Source: Saccopteryx bilineata
Taxonomy: Eukaryota > Chordata > Mammalia > Chiroptera > Emballonuridae
Direction of reading: 5' to 3'
Length of the DNA stretch: 64,000 bases
Assembly: GCF_036850765.1 (NCBI RefSeq)
Contig: NC_089493.1
Span: 268,811,034-268,875,033, forward strand
A program made the translations under genes and the position numbers. The number at the start of each line of letters is the position of its first letter. Position 1 is the first letter of the stretch. Below, piece after piece: positions 1-11,649 of the stretch. Below the pieces are notes generated by a model, which was not told the DNA's origin, searched no databases, and saw nothing but the letters and a program-made list of their open reading frames with translations.

Positions 1-765
1 ACAGCTAACGTGGGAAGTTTAATTTGCCACTAATATGCAGATGGCGGGCTAGTTGGTGCTTTCACCTGTTCTGGCTAATTGTTTTCAATGTGATTTAGAA
101 ACTCCACGGCCTGTGAGACACTGCTCACAATGCCTCAAAGCCCCAGTGCTGGCCTGTGCTCCTGAAATCCAGATTTTAAATTCAGAAGCGACCTTAGGGG
201 TCATTTGGTCCAGTCCCTATGCAATGGCTCCTGGGCTTATGGTGTTATAATCAGCTCAGAAGAGTTTACAAATGATAGCTTCCTCAGAGATTCTGACTCA
301 GCAGGTCATAGCTGGACCTCTGAAGTCTCCATTGAAAATAAATAAACGTACACCTTTCTGAATGCCACCAGGAGATTTGATGGTACACCCATGCTTGGGA
401 ACCACGGATATCCTGAACCTTCTACTCAGTGCACAAATTCCCATGCTATCTTGAGTGATCAGTGGGCATTCAGTCTCTGCTTGAGCACTCCCAGAAATAA
501 GACAGCGGCTCAGCCCCAGTCAGCAGTGGCTGCCTCCACCCTGAGGCTGAGAGGGTTTCTGAGTCTGTACCTACATTCAGTGGAAGAAAGTCACATGCTG
601 ATTAGCTTCCTCTGCCCTGGGCATGGGTAAGGGAGACATGCCAATATGGATTTGTTGTTCCTGGTCAGAGATATCTACTCTGAATCCCATTTAATTGATT
701 TTAGTTTACGAAGATTGAACACAATGGTCTAGTTGATAAGTAATGAGTATGACAAGGAAAATGAC
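1..765. other. Unassigned noncoding DNA
   Basis: No exon, RNA gene or confident repeat is visible. A stretch near 285-345 weakly resembles the middle of a MER5-type hAT fragment, but too little is preserved to call it. The short open frames here carry no recognisable motif. Confidence 0.5.
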
Positions 766-769
766 CAGA

Positions 770-960
770 AGGTCAGACTCTGAAAACTTGGGTTTTGGTT
801 GTGGTCCACCAAAACAGTCCTACTGCCTTGAGAAATTGGCATACCTCTCTGAGTGCCTTTGCCTGTCTGTCACAGAAGAAAGTAATATTTGCATGGGAGT
901 GTTTTGAGGCTCTAATGCATTTACAAATGTGAAGAGGCTTTAAAAATGCTAACATATATC
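770..960 (+). repeat. MIR SINE fragment
   Basis: The order of blocks follows MIR in sense orientation: a degraded 'tctgagtgcctttgcctgtc' version of the core, then a region like 'gtgaggattaaatgagataatgcatgtaaag' in degraded form. It is strongly diverged, as expected for this ancient tRNA-derived family. Confidence 0.5.
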
Positions 961-1489
961 TACACAAAAGATAAAGCCCCTTATTGTCAGTACACTATCA
1001 AACGTTAGCGGTGTTTTCCCAGGAGTACAGGTACTTGAGCAGGTAGCCAAATATGTACATGTAGTAATACAGCATTCAAAACACCGAGCTTTTCTTCCCA
1101 TAATGATATCAAGACTTCTTTTGTTATCAGAACAGAGGCTTGTTCAAACCCAGAGCCATCAGAGAGCGAGAGTGCCTGGTTTTCAAACAGCTTTGACAAA
1201 CATTCTGTAAACATCCACTGCTCTGCCTTTCCCTCCATCTTCCTTGCCACTCCCCAACCTGACCATTGGTTGCAGTTTAACTGACTCGCCTTTGACTTAC
1301 TCTCATTCAACAAAATGATGTAATTCAAACAGTGACTTAATCCTGTCATTTTGAACTGAATAGTCTTAATTTGTTAAATACTACTTGAGATGGACTGAAA
1401 GATACCAGATTTAAAACTTATTGCATGATTTCTTAGTTTGTCAAAAAATCACCTTAAAGCCAAGAATTAGGTCTTATCAAATGTACTTT

Positions 1490-1590
1490 TATAGTACACA
1501 GCATTATATTTTGTACCCTGGGTCAATTCAAGTCCTGTTTGTTGAACAAATGAATGAATGAGTACATAATGAATGAATGAATGAATGGCA
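1490..1590 (+). repeat. Probable L2 3' tail with (GAAT)n
   Basis: The text 'tgtttgttgaacaaatgaatgaatg' in two halves followed by four further GAAT units matches the usual L2 3' terminus, which ends in repeated TGAA units. The upstream L2 body is not clearly recognisable, so a simple tetranucleotide repeat is the alternative. Confidence 0.45.
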
Positions 1591-1660
1591 CATGAAAGGA
1601 ATGAATAGTTCACATGTGACTTCCAGATGAACCAGGCTCCTTGGGATGCAATGACAACAA

Positions 1661-1662
<2 letters not shown>

Positions 1663-1703
<41 letters not shown>

Positions 1704-1709
1704 TGTGTT
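1663..1709. repeat. (TG)n microsatellite
   Basis: About 19 uninterrupted TG units, followed by one TT interruption and a few more TG units. It is probably length-polymorphic. Confidence 0.95.
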
Positions 1710-1889
1710 GTAGAGCTTCTAAGCTATTCTTGCTTTAGAATAAAGAGAACTGCTTCTACCCCTCTCCACTAAAATGACCTGATGTGTCAGTCTGTTTAAA
1801 AAAAATTATTTGACCATTCAGTTAGTTGTTTGACCTTCATTTATGCCAGACGCTTCTGGTGGTATCTTTATGGTATCCCTACTCATCAA

Positions 1890-2130
1890 AGGCAGGAGAG
1901 GCTGGTGGTTAGCAGGAACACCTGCAGGTCCAGGAGACCCAATGTGGACCTCATCTGGGCCCATACCAGCAACTAATAATGTTATCTCTGTGTTTCAGTT
2001 TCTTCTTTTCTAAAATGGAAATAATTGTATCTACATCTTAAGCAAACAGATGGGTTCTGTAGTGAGGATTATGTGGAAAATCCTAAAACCCAGCATTGGG
2101 CACATTCTCACTAAAAGTGTGTGTACTTCA
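1890..2130 (+). repeat. MIR SINE
   Basis: Sense MIR core: 'cagtttcttcttttctaaaa' followed by 'tggaaataattgtatctaca' matches the typical 'cagtttcctcatctgtaaaatgg' region, and the 3' part resembles the 'cagtgcctggcacatagtaagc' segment in decayed form. Confidence 0.6.
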
Positions 2131-2384
2131 AATGATAAGCTTCTCGATAACACTAACATAAGCCATTGAATTGGAAAAAAAAAATAAAAGCACCAAATTG
2201 ATTGGTGGAATTTATATCCCATCCAAAGGAACCAAAATATTGTTCCACTGAGACTCCCACTAGTAAACATTGCAACTCATCAATTCCGCTAAAATATTTA
2301 ATCCTATAGGAACTATGGGAAAGGGAGGGTGGAAAGGAGTGGGTAGGCTTTTAACGTACTGTCATTTGTTGAAAGCTACCAGGT

Positions 2385-2732
2385 GCTGCTTTCCTTATCA
2401 AAATGCCATAGACTGGGTGGCTTATAACCAACAGAGCTTTATTGCTCACAGTCCCAAAGGCTGGAAGTCTCAGATCAAGGCGCCGGCACGGTCCGGTGAC
2501 AGCGCTCTTCCCAGCTCATAGCTGGCACCTTCTCGCTGTGTCTTTCCATGGAGGAAGGGGCTAGGAATCACTCTGAAACCTCTTTTCCAAGGGCACTAAT
2601 TCCATTTAAAAGAGCTACACTTGTATTGCTTAATCTGTCTCCCAAAGGCCCCACCCTGATGTCAACATCATTGGGGGTTAGAATTTTAACAAATAAATTT
2701 TGGGGACACAAACTTTCACACCAACCACAGTA
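2385..2732 (-). mobile_element. MLT1-like MaLR solo LTR, antisense
   Basis: On the + strand the block opens with 'gccatagactgggtggctta' and 'gagctttattgctcacagtc', and closes with a 'ggggttagaattttaac' and 'ttttggggacacaaactttc' segment. This is the reverse complement of the MLT1 order, in which the LTR starts near 'ccaaaattcatatgttgaa' and ends near 'taagccacccagtctgtgg'. No internal retroviral sequence adjoins it. Confidence 0.8.
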
Positions 2733-2744
2733 GCTGAGTGTTCT

Positions 2745-2940
2745 TCTTGGGTGTTCCAGTCATATGCACCGTCACCTTCAATCCTCACAGCCACCCTGAA
2801 AGGTAAAATTAATCATCTCAAATTACTGGCAAACCAAGGAGCTTAAATGAGTGTCATAGATCTCCTAGCTCGAAGGCAACATGCTTAGGATTTGAACCTA
2901 GGCCTGTACGATTCTAAAGCCTCCCATTCACTCACTTACT
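2745..2940 (-). repeat. MIR SINE, antisense
   Basis: Antisense MIR order is visible: 'caatcctcacagccaccctg', a degraded 'gaggaaactgaggc' block, then 'ggatttgaacctaggcctg'. It directly follows the antisense MLT1-like LTR. Confidence 0.7.
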
Positions 2941-4315
2941 GGGCATATATTGAATATGAGAGGCAAGGGAATAAGAGAGTAACCTCCCTGCTCTCGTGAA
3001 CCGTAAATTCCAACCTGACCTTTCACCTACGTCAAAATCCCAGCTATAGAATAAACTCATTTCTTAGACATGTATTTGATATCAGCACAAAGTAACCTAT
3101 GTTTTGAGAGTTGTTGTTTAATTTGTCTATGGTTTAAGAAGAAGAAAAAAAAGCTCGAATTTACTTCCAGCCATTGTGTGTCTTAGCACAGATCTGTGCT
3201 CCTATAACTGGTGTCAAAGATTTCTGCTCTGGGAGCAAAATCTGGAGATTTAAAAATACATGACATTGATTTATCATTAGAACCTCTTTATATGAGAATT
3301 TATGTCAAGAGAACTTTTAAGGCTACAAAATATACAGTTTACGTAGCCTTAGGTTTCTTAACAGAGCCAAATCAAACTGAATAATAAAGTAAAAAGGAAT
3401 AATAAAATGATCAAATAGCGTAAGATCAAGTCAGAACTGATTTGGAAGCACCTTTATAATTGCGAGGCTGGAAGCAATCTCTGTAGGTTCGGAAGGACTG
3501 AATTATAAAACGAATTAAGACCATACCAAATTATTAATCCTTTTCATAGGCTGTAATAATAATAATAAAAAGTCTTCCTTCATGCTCTCTGGGACTGGAG
3601 CAAAATGTCTCAAATTGCAAGCAGGGAGAACTGTGGAAAATTAATAAATTGGATATTGCTTATTGTTCTTTAATATCTACTTGTTTAATCCTTTGAACAT
3701 TGATGGGCCTTTATTGTCTCCAAAGAACTCTGGAACACCAGATCTTGTTTGATCTCTGTAAGAGCGCTGGGAAATTCTTCAGAGGGACTTCCAGGTACAG
3801 TGGGGGGCTCCGGGCCTGAGGGTTAGACCTCAGGCCCTTCTACCCCTGGCTGGGCACCTGCGGGTAAGCTCCTTAACTGATCACCCTGTCCTGGCCTCGC
3901 CTGGACGAGGACAGTGACGGCACTGTGGGAGGCTGGGCTACGCAGTGAACAGTGCAGTCAGTGGCTTAGCTGACAGTCTCCAGTGGTTAATGCCTTTGGG
4001 GTCCACGTCAGTTTAGGGGGCAGTGGTCACACTATACTCAGGCAGCCTGTTGGCCCGTGGTCGAGTCAGGCAGTAGGACCCAGGTCAGGCCACTTCCACC
4101 CCATGAGGGACTCCTAGGGCCATCTCTGCCCTGGACCTCCCCTCTGGGCTGGCCGAGGCTGTGTCTGCTCTGTGTGGTCTCCACAGCGCCTCCTGCCCAG
4201 CCTGCTTCCTTCTGCTTTGCTGCCTCTCATAGAGGTGACTCCCCGTGAACCTCTTACATTCCTCACTCTCTCTCAGCGTCTGCTCCCAGAGAGATCAGGA
4301 GCCTACCCACTGATA
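2941..4315. other. Unassigned noncoding DNA, AT-rich then GC-richer
   Basis: The first 800 bp are AT-rich with several TAAT and ATTA cores and a short AAT repeat near 3555. The segment from 3790 is GC-richer and has weak MIR-like wording around 3810-3925. No exon is evident, and the 63- and 65-codon frames at 4057-4369 have no recognisable content. Confidence 0.5.
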
Positions 4316-4319
4316 GTAC

Positions 4320-4405
4320 CCACCTGGGAGGACTATGCTAAGTTACTGGAGGTGAAGTTCCGAGCCTAGAGTTGGCCCATGGTAAGTACTCAATGAAAGC
4401 TGTTG
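4320..4405 (+). repeat. MIR 3' fragment
   Basis: The segment ending 'catggtaagtactcaatgaa' matches the MIR 3' region 'cacatagtaagcgctcaataaatg'. Only this end is recognisable. Confidence 0.45.
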
Positions 4406-4409
4406 CTTG

Positions 4410-5020
4410 TATCCTGCTTTGGGCTTGGAAGAGTGGAAGCAGTACTGGTAAGTGATTAAGCAACTAAACTAAGTTTTCTCTTCCGATCTGAGATGTCAAA
4501 GAATGCCATCTCAGAGGAGACTTCTTGACGGTCACATTATTTGACCTTGCGTGTCAGTCATAGCCAAGAACTCATGGGTCACTCTTGAGGGTGTGAAGTG
4601 TTTCATTTCTCAAGATGGCGCTCAGCTTGCGTGAGAACACAGTGTGTGAGGAGCCCGGCTCCTCTGGGGTTGGTTCTCCAGATTGTCCACTCGGTGGTCC
4701 CCAAAGAGGCAGAAGTCCCAGAGGATCTCCCCAGACGCTTTGTCTACATGACAAAAACCTGTTTGTTAGACCCTTTTCATTTCATTTCAACTGACTAGCT
4801 CTATCTTTTTTACAGCTGTGCCTCAATCAGTTGTCTTTATAGCATGAGTTTATATATAATCTCTGAAAGGCACTCTGTGCTTTTCAAATTGTACAAAACA
4901 ACCCCAAAATAAAATTCTTTGTTGCTGCTTTCATGTGCCATTTTACTTCTGCATACTTTTGGCCATTTTGAGATTTTAATTCCTCGGTGCTGAACATAGG
5001 AATTATTTCATTCTCCTCCT
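4410..5020. other. Unassigned noncoding DNA
   Basis: Nothing recognisable is visible beyond short T- and A-rich runs. The opposing 60- and 66-codon frames at 4572-4798 are shadows of each other and show no domain. Confidence 0.5.
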
Positions 5021-5024
5021 TTTC

Positions 5025-5185
5025 CCACCATTTATTAAATGTTTATCAGGTGCCAAGCCCTATACCAAAATCATAACACCTTACCTCACTTACTTTCCCC
5101 AAAGCTCCTAAGACAGGTGTGTGAAGAAAATGGGACCAGAGAAGTTCAGAGTCTTGCCCAGTGTCACACAGCCGGTAGGTTTCTG
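5025..5185 (-). repeat. MIR SINE, antisense
   Basis: The order 'aatgtttatcaggtgccaag', a decayed middle, then 'agtcttgcccagtgtcacac' matches antisense MIR, where 'taacttgcccaaggtcacac' is the hallmark. Confidence 0.7.
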
Positions 5186-5189
5186 TGTC

Positions 5190-5635
5190 ATTTGAGGCCC
5201 ATAGCTCTAAGTAACAAATGACCATGGTGGGTGAGCAGAAAATGGATTCATTAAAAAAAATTGTAAAAAACAGCAAAAAATAATTTGGGGGACAGTGTAG
5301 GGAGGCTTACACAACCACTGAGAGGTGGTCTTGAGTCTGTGTAGCTGGGAGAAGAGCCCACACTTCACTCAGAAGTTCCCTCGTTTATTCCTTTGTATCC
5401 CAAGACCAAGTCCTGTGTGTGTACCTCTGACAGCCACGTCACCAGCCGGGATCTGAGAAAAGAAGTATCCAGCATTGTCAGCCCTTAGGGGAGAAGGCAA
5501 TCTTTGCACATCACCAAATCTCAGAGGTTGGGAACGACCTGAAATATAGGCAGGTGAGGAGGCAGAAAATGTCCTTCACCCCAAAGACGTCCATAGAACC
5601 TATGGATATATTAGGTTACGTGGCAAAGGAAAAGT
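5190..5635. other. Unassigned noncoding DNA
   Basis: No gene or repeat could be assigned between the MIR and the split LTR. Confidence 0.5.
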
Positions 5636-5639
5636 AAGG

Positions 5640-6440
5640 AAGCCAGTGGAATTTGGATCGCTAATGAGCTGATCTCGGAACCTGAAACAGGAGGATTATC
5701 CTGGATTACTCAAGTGAGCCCTGTGTGATCACAAGGGTCCTTCTAAGTGGAGGAGGAATACAGAAGAGTCAGTGTCAGAGTGGTGGAGTGTGAAGACCAA
5801 GCAGTCACTGCTCGCCTTGAACATGGAGACAGGGATCACAAGCCAAAGAATGCAGGTGTCCTCTGGAAGCCGGAAAAGGCAAGGAAATAGACTTTCCTCC
5901 AGGGCCTGTAGAAGGAACCACAGCCCTGCTGACACCTTGGTTTAGCCCAGTGAGACCAAGTTTGCACTTCTGACCTCCAGAATGGTAAGATAATAAATCT
6001 GTTGTTTTCAGCCACTAAGTTTGGGGCTCTTTTTTTTTTAATTATTATTATTATTTTATTTTTCTGAAGCTGGAAACGGGGAGGCAGTCAGATAGACTCC
6101 CGCATGCACCTGACCGGGATCCACCCAGCACGCCCACCAGGGGGGGATGCTCTGACCATCTGGGGCGTCGCTCTGTCGCAACCAGAGCCACTCTAGTGCC
6201 TGGGGCAGAGGCCAAGGAGCCATCCCCAGCGCCCGGGCCATCTTTTTGCTCCAATGGAGCCTTGGCTGCGGGAGGGGAAGAGAGAGACAGTGAGGAAGGA
6301 GGGGGGGTGGAGAAGCAGATGGGCGCTTCTCCTGTGTGCCCTGGCCGGAAATCGAACCCAGGACTCCTGCACGCCAGCTGACACTCTACCACTGAGCAAA
6401 CCGGCCAGGGCCGTGGGCTCTTTTTACAGCAGCAATAGAA
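5640..6440 (+). mobile_element. MLT1-like MaLR LTR, split by a SINE
   Basis: A sense MaLR-type LTR with 'gattatcctggattactcaa', 'ctgacctccagaatggtaag', 'ataataaatctgttgttttc' and 'agccactaagtttgggg'. The last tens of bases, 'acagcagcaatagaa', resume only after 6425 because a type A SINE sits between. The AATAAA-containing region is the old polyadenylation area. No internal viral sequence adjoins it. Confidence 0.75.
6031..6412 (-). mobile_element. Type A bat SINE, antisense, inside LTR
   Basis: Full-length tRNA-derived SINE in reverse: a T-rich tail at 6031, then body, then the reverse-complemented B box and A box near 6350-6400, ending 'ccggccagggcc'. GGGCTCTTTTT occurs just before and just after it, consistent with a target-site duplication. 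It has one copy of the internal GGTGGGC-type unit, so it belongs to the single-unit subfamily. Confidence 0.92.
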
Positions 6441-6477
6441 GGCATGTTGGATGCTGGGTAGCCAAGACCAATGTCCA

Positions 6478-6545
6478 TCAGAATGCAGGGCCAGGATTTA
6501 AAACCAGGTCTGTCTGTTTCAAAGGCCCTTGCTCAGGAACACTGC
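6478..6545 (-). repeat. MIR fragment, antisense
   Basis: 'gccaggatttaaaaccaggt' followed by 'ctgtctgtttcaaaggccct' matches the antisense MIR segment covering the tRNA-like head. Confidence 0.5.
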
Positions 6546-6549
6546 CCAA

Positions 6550-8825
6550 TGATGAATGACACTGGACGTAACTCAAAATGAGGGCACTGAAGGCCAGAAC
6601 AAAGCTGTGTGGGGAAGCAGGTGGCATGGAAGGGGCGGAGTGTGTGACAGTAACCTGAGCGAGACATGGAGAAACTGGAGGGGAAATAAACCCAGGCTGT
6701 AGAAATGCTGTCTTGTAGGGGAGAACGAGCTGAGATGGAATAAAGGGCGTGCCAGCTGGTGTTTGGGCTCCAGGTTGCCATGTGAACCTGCACAGGAGGA
6801 AGGAGGGGTTCAGCAAGACTTATAAAGCTTCGGAGGATAAATAAGGCTACACAAAATTTTGTCTGTCTCAAGCATCCAACCGGCTCAGGGGCTGTGGTGG
6901 GACAAACTTCGGAAACCCAGTGGCTACCCGGATGGAGGATCCGATTTAGAGTCGGTCCCTTCAGCGGGTGCAGTAACTGCAGCCCAGCAAAGCAAATAAA
7001 TGCATGCAAGGCCATGAGGAAGAGAGCGTAAAACGTTTCTTGGACACAGAAGGATGATAAATGGAAGCAGTGTAGTATCGCTACATTATGACATACAATT
7101 AGATTGAGATTGTCTATATTCAGCATGCTAAGTTTTCTTTTAAAAATATATATAAATTTATAGGGACGTTAAGATGCTATTAATCTTGATCTACTTTTCC
7201 CTGTGAGCACTTAGAACCCCCCACCGTAAATCCACCATGGTGGAGACGTTGGGGACCAATGGGCAGACATAATCCCTGCAGTTTGAGAGGGGTTGCCAGA
7301 AGTGAGTTTATAGAATTCAGCTTCTAGCTTTTGTTCTCAACCATTTGAGGCTCATGGCGACAGACTGCTTTTATGGTTTCTGAGCTTTCCTAAGGGGTCT
7401 TCAGCAAAGCAGAAGTCAGCCATGACTCCGTCCTTAGTCTGTTCTGATGTGACCTTAGTAATGAATACCGGCACACTCCTCAGTCCAGAGGCCAAAGCCC
7501 TCTGGCAAACAGCTGGTTGTGTGATCTCTATCTGGCTCTGTGCAACTTTCCCTGCACTCCAGGTGATGCCCTTGGCCTTCCGGGATGGACATGGGCCTGG
7601 AGTCCCCGGCCAGCCCCTGGCTCCTGGCTGCTCTTGACTGCACACAGGGAAACCAGAGCGAAGTGGTACCTACACCCACTCCCGTCAGAAGGACCAGCCG
7701 CCAGCCCGTCGCGGGGGAGGAACTTCCCCTGCATCTATCCCAGGCCCTGGATGCTCATACGGATTCTATGTGTTTCCAAGTTCTGTTTGTCTTTAGAATT
7801 TCTAATTTCCTCATCAACTTTTTCTGATTCGGTCTTGATTTCTTTCTATCCTGCTTTCTCCCTTGAGAAAACGTGTGCAATCCCAAGCATCTGCTTACAA
7901 CCTCCTCTTGAATACTCGGGGAAATATTCATTGAATTTCTGTGGCATTGTTTTCTTCCTCTCTCAATAAATTATCCTGTCTCCTCTCGGAGGCCACCACC
8001 TTCTCCCTTACTGAACTCCGGGCTTCGCGTGTGCGTGAAAAATCCCTCTGAATTTATCTTCATCTCCAGGGCAGCCTCGCCTTGATTATTTTCTATAGTC
8101 TGCACATCCTGCCGCTGTCTGATATTCACACAGCTACGTAGTCCACAGAGAAGTTTGCTAACTTTGTTCCTCCCTCGTCTGTGCTGGTCTGCCTCCTGCG
8201 TGAATACTGATGGGGGGCAAGATGGCAAGATCCCTCAGGCGCCCAGCTCCTGAGGGCCCGCGCTGCACACGGGTACCTGCCTCAAAAACATCAGCCCTTT
8301 TCTGCTCAGTCAGGAAGACTGACCTCAAAGCTGAGCAGAATGGAGGAATGGCCTCTACGGGCCCCAGCCACCACATCTGGACCTGGGCCACCCTAGAACG
8401 TCCCAGTATCAATATGGTTCCCTACGCCTGAGGTGGATGGGGACACCTGTTTATACACCGAGGATCATTCCAGTTGAAAGTCTGAGAGATACCTGAGTAT
8501 GACCTAGAATAATGTACTTAGAAGAGCAAGGGTAAGCACCGTACAGATGTCGGGCAATCCTCCGAGGGCAAACCCTATTCACTGCCACAAGACCCCAAAC
8601 ACTCCAAACACCAAAAGGAGGGGTCCCATTCTTTGTCAGTCCACACAGGGACCAAGGATAAGGGGAATTTTTCTTGCCCCTACCTACAACTAAAGCGCAC
8701 TTTCCTGTGACATGGTCTCAAGGAAACCCTCCCCAGGACAACTGAGAGGATCCCCAGAGCCCTTCACTGGGAGGGCCAGTGGGCCAGGAAGCAACATGGC
8801 CCTGTGTTTGCAAAGGCTCTGCCTC
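6550..8825. other. Unassigned noncoding DNA with chance open frames
   Basis: This stretch holds the longest open frame of the window (197 codons, minus strand, 6533-7126). Its predicted protein has no domain, signal peptide or repeat that I recognise, and the frame also runs through MIR-derived sequence. Overlapping frames on both strands at 7352-7969 are likewise uninformative. No spliced-gene pattern or repeat could be supported. Confidence 0.45.
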
Positions 8826-8829
8826 TTCT

Positions 8830-8965
8830 AGTTGCACAGTGTGGGACGGTTATTCAATTTCCCCGAACCTCCACGTCCTATTACATGAAATGGAGCCCAC
8901 GAGAGCTATGTAACAGGAGTGCCCAGCGATGAAATGAGAGGATGTTTTTAACGTTTCGACGATGG
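8830..8965 (+). repeat. MIR SINE fragment
   Basis: 'ttcaatttccccgaacctcc' and 'gcgatgaaatgagaggatg' align by eye to the MIR 'ttaacctctctgtgcctcag' and 'gtgaggattaaatgag' region. Confidence 0.5.
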
Positions 8966-9099
8966 TGTGTGCCCTTCTCTCTGGCCTCTGATCCGGTGAT
9001 GATCTTCTGGGTTGGGGGGACTGTAGCTGGTGATTCTGTGGGACTCTCCCCAGAGTAGAGCATGCCCTAGGCACCCTGAACTTGGGCAAGCCCAGCCTT

Positions 9100-9300
9100 C
9101 ACACAGACACAGACCCACTGCACTGGGGTGAGGCATTCGCTTCCGGAGTGGGACCACCTGGGTTTAAACATTGTTTCTTTCCCTTCCTTGTTGAGTGTCT
9201 TAGGTGAGCGATGAGCATAGCAGTAGAAAAGATGGGAGTGAGAATTAAAATAGATAATCCATGTGAAATAGCTAGCAAATAGTCTAATAAATATTTAGTA
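9100..9300 (+). repeat. MIR SINE, diverged
   Basis: 'ggaccacctgggtttaaaca' matches the MIR head ('tgcctgggttcgaatc'), and 'tagtctaataaatatttag' matches the 3' end. The middle is decayed. Confidence 0.5.
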
Positions 9301-9394
9301 AAATCCAAGCCCCTGATTATTTTCACACGTGGTTTTTTCTAGGAGGACGAGATGGGAGACACGAAGTTATCTACAGCTGAAGGAGAGGAGTCGG

Positions 9395-9590
9395 TTCATG
9401 TTCATAGCACCTCTGTGTGTTCCAAGGTCTGCGTACACTGATCCTCAAAACTGTGAGATGAACGAGGCAGTCATCGCCGCTCCCTGCTGATCGAGGAGGA
9501 AATTGAGACGTGGAGACATTCAATGGCTTTGCCAGAGTCATGGCCAGTAAAACGAGAGCACGGATCTTTCTGACGCTTAGCCCAACGATC
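9395..9590 (-). repeat. MIR SINE, antisense
   Basis: 'ctgatcctcaaaactgtgag', a decayed 'gaggaaattgagacg' block and 'ttgccagagtcatggccag' follow antisense MIR order. A 152-codon minus-strand frame covers this area and is therefore regarded as chance. Confidence 0.6.
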
Positions 9591-9834
9591 CATGGTCTAC
9601 TGACTCTCCCAGAGAAAGCCAAGCCAACAGGAGCGTGTCCTTCCAGGCTGAAGTGAAGACAATTTCCTTTCAGACCTTTAATAAAACCATGTGTTTGTTT
9701 TGGTGCCACGTGCAGCTTCTCTCCTTCTCTGCCTGCTGCTGGCCGCTGAGCAAGAAAAGGGCATCGACGCAGTAATTCCGCTGGTCTTTGAGATTCCGGG
9801 CATCGAGTAGAATCACTCTCCGAGGTCAATCCAA

Positions 9835-10140
9835 ATGATTATTTGAGAGACTCAATTTTCTTTAGAGAAGGCACATTGTCGGTTCAATCTACTGTGGAAT
9901 TTGTCGTATTAATGAATTGAAGTATACTTTAGGGATTTCTCCCAGATGCTTATTTTAATTTAAGCTCTAGGGGTTTAACTTTCCCAAATACTCAATTTTG
10001 TTCATTATGAAAACTAATAACTGGCTTATTTCACTGCTAATTTGGGTACGAAGGTTAATTATCTATAGTGGAGTGGTCTCAAGCTAATCTAAAGTCTACC
10101 TGAACATGGCACGGTGGCTAATTGATTGCCCCGTGCACTG
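9835..10140. promoter_or_regulatory. Candidate conserved noncoding block (AT-rich)
   Basis: A repeat-free AT-rich stretch with several homeodomain-type cores (TAATTG, TTAATTA, CTAATTT) at 9930-10130. It is listed only because it differs from the surrounding repeats. Sequence alone does not prove function, and AT-rich neutral DNA would also contain such cores. Confidence 0.2.
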
Positions 10141-10279
10141 AGAAATGAGCATTTGTGGGGGAAAAAAAAGAAAAAGAAAGAGCTCCCCTGACTTGGATTC
10201 TTTCTGCCTGTTTTTGTAAAAGGAGCAAAATCTCTAAGACGTGCTCTCTTTTTAGTTTCAAAAGAGCACAGGGTTTCCT

Positions 10280-10465
10280 ATGCATTACTGCATCTTCCCA
10301 GGGGTCCTATGAAGCACGTGGGACACTTACTTTATTCTCCTCTTTAGCAGATGAAGAAGTCAGGGCCCACAGAGACCAGGGTTGCATAATAGCAGGTGGC
10401 AGGCATGGGAGCAGAACACAGGTGTCCTAAGGGCTGATGCTGTGCTCTCTCTACCGCACCACTTC
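10280..10465 (-). repeat. MIR SINE, antisense
   Basis: 'tttagcagatgaagaagtca' and 'gcaggcatgggagcagaaca' then 'tgctgtgctctctctaccgc' follow the antisense MIR order, ending in the 'tgctcttaaccactat' region. Confidence 0.6.
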
Positions 10466-10469
10466 CATG

Positions 10470-10855
10470 ATCTGTAATGTGCTCAAAAGCCAGGTTATTT
10501 TTTAGGATTAGCTACTATTTCAGACACCCTGCTATGTAATTCTGGTTTGTGCACTCCAAGAAACACAATTCTGTCTCCGGGAAGTGAGATGGACTAACGC
10601 TGACCATAGGATCCCAGAGGAAACTCCGTCATTTGACATTCACATCTTGCCCGTAAGGTCAGCACTTTCTCCCTCCACTCGCTCTGTTCTCAGGACCGAA
10701 GGCGAGATGTCCGGGTCTACTGGATGCTCCTGCTCCTCTTAAGGACTAACGCAAGATTTGACCCTGAACTTCCTATGCACATGTTAGTCTTTGGAGCCCT
10801 CTTTCCACCGTCCACCTCTGATTTATTTAAAAATTACTTTCTAAACCAACTTGAA
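10470..10855. other. Unassigned noncoding DNA
   Basis: No repeat family or exon recognised. Confidence 0.5.
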
Positions 10856-10859
10856 GCGG

Positions 10860-11345
10860 CTCAAAATTAATTTAAACTCCCCCCAAACTGAATTTGTCAA
10901 TGTCCACCATTGTAATTTGTTACGTTGCATTATAACCTGCTACAGAACCGAGGCAATGTCAGTACTCCGATGATGTAGTGTGGTCTCCATCTACAATATA
11001 TCATAAGAGCAGTTTCAGCTTGGATGATAGATGGAGCAAGTCTGGGAAGAATTTTAAAAGAGACCTAAATTTCTAGAATTTTTTTTTATTCTCTTTAAGT
11101 GGCTGAAGCCGTTACCCCCAAGAGATCACTGAAAGTCTAAATCATTTTTTCTCCTTTTTGCTCGGCATCAAACAGAGGTCTGCAAAAGCAATTAACCCAG
11201 CATGTTGACAGAATTGCTGAGGCATAATTTGCTTCTGCTGTGGCCTTGTAACTTTGGCCTTGACATTGGCCCACCGGTTGGAAAAGGGAAAATAAATTTG
11301 CTTTGGCTCAAAGGCATCACCAATTATCTACAATATGGCCTGCCC
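10860..11345. promoter_or_regulatory. Candidate conserved noncoding block with TALE/homeodomain/MAF-like motifs
   Basis: A repeat-free segment containing, within about 60 bp near 11190-11230, a CAATTA core, a TGACAG core of MEIS/TGIF type and TGCTGAGGCA, which resembles a MAF half site. The density of distinct motif types is the only support. Conservation cannot be judged from one genome. Confidence 0.25.
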
Positions 11346-11645
11346 ATCTCTTTGACAAGCTCCAGGGTGCCAGGTCTTTGGTAGGGTTGATCCACAAAAG
11401 AGGGAAAAGAACTCACAATCTGTACCCTGCATCCTCGGTTCCTCTTTGCGGCCATTGCCAGTCGGGCAACCCACTGGTTTAAACACATCAATGCCAGGCT
11501 GAGGTTCTACAACCATGGAAAACCACCAGAATATTCTGCAGTGAGATTCGCCCTCTATGACAAGCAGCAAATGCAATGTATCCACAAATATGGATGATAT
11601 GCCATCATTCTGGTCCTTACCGGAGTCCTACACACCTCTGCCCTA
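11346..11645. other. Unassigned noncoding DNA
   Basis: No repeat or exon recognised. An 85-codon minus frame at 11328-11585 has no identifiable content. Confidence 0.5.
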
Positions 11646-11649
11646 AGTA

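Noticed and set aside
6533..7126. Longest open frame (197 codons, minus strand)
   Set aside because: No domain, signal, repeat or family resemblance. It overlaps antisense MIR at one end and a competing frame in another phase. One frame of this length is plausible by chance in 64 kb.
9371..9829. 152-codon minus frame
   Set aside because: Runs through an antisense MIR and shows no protein family features.
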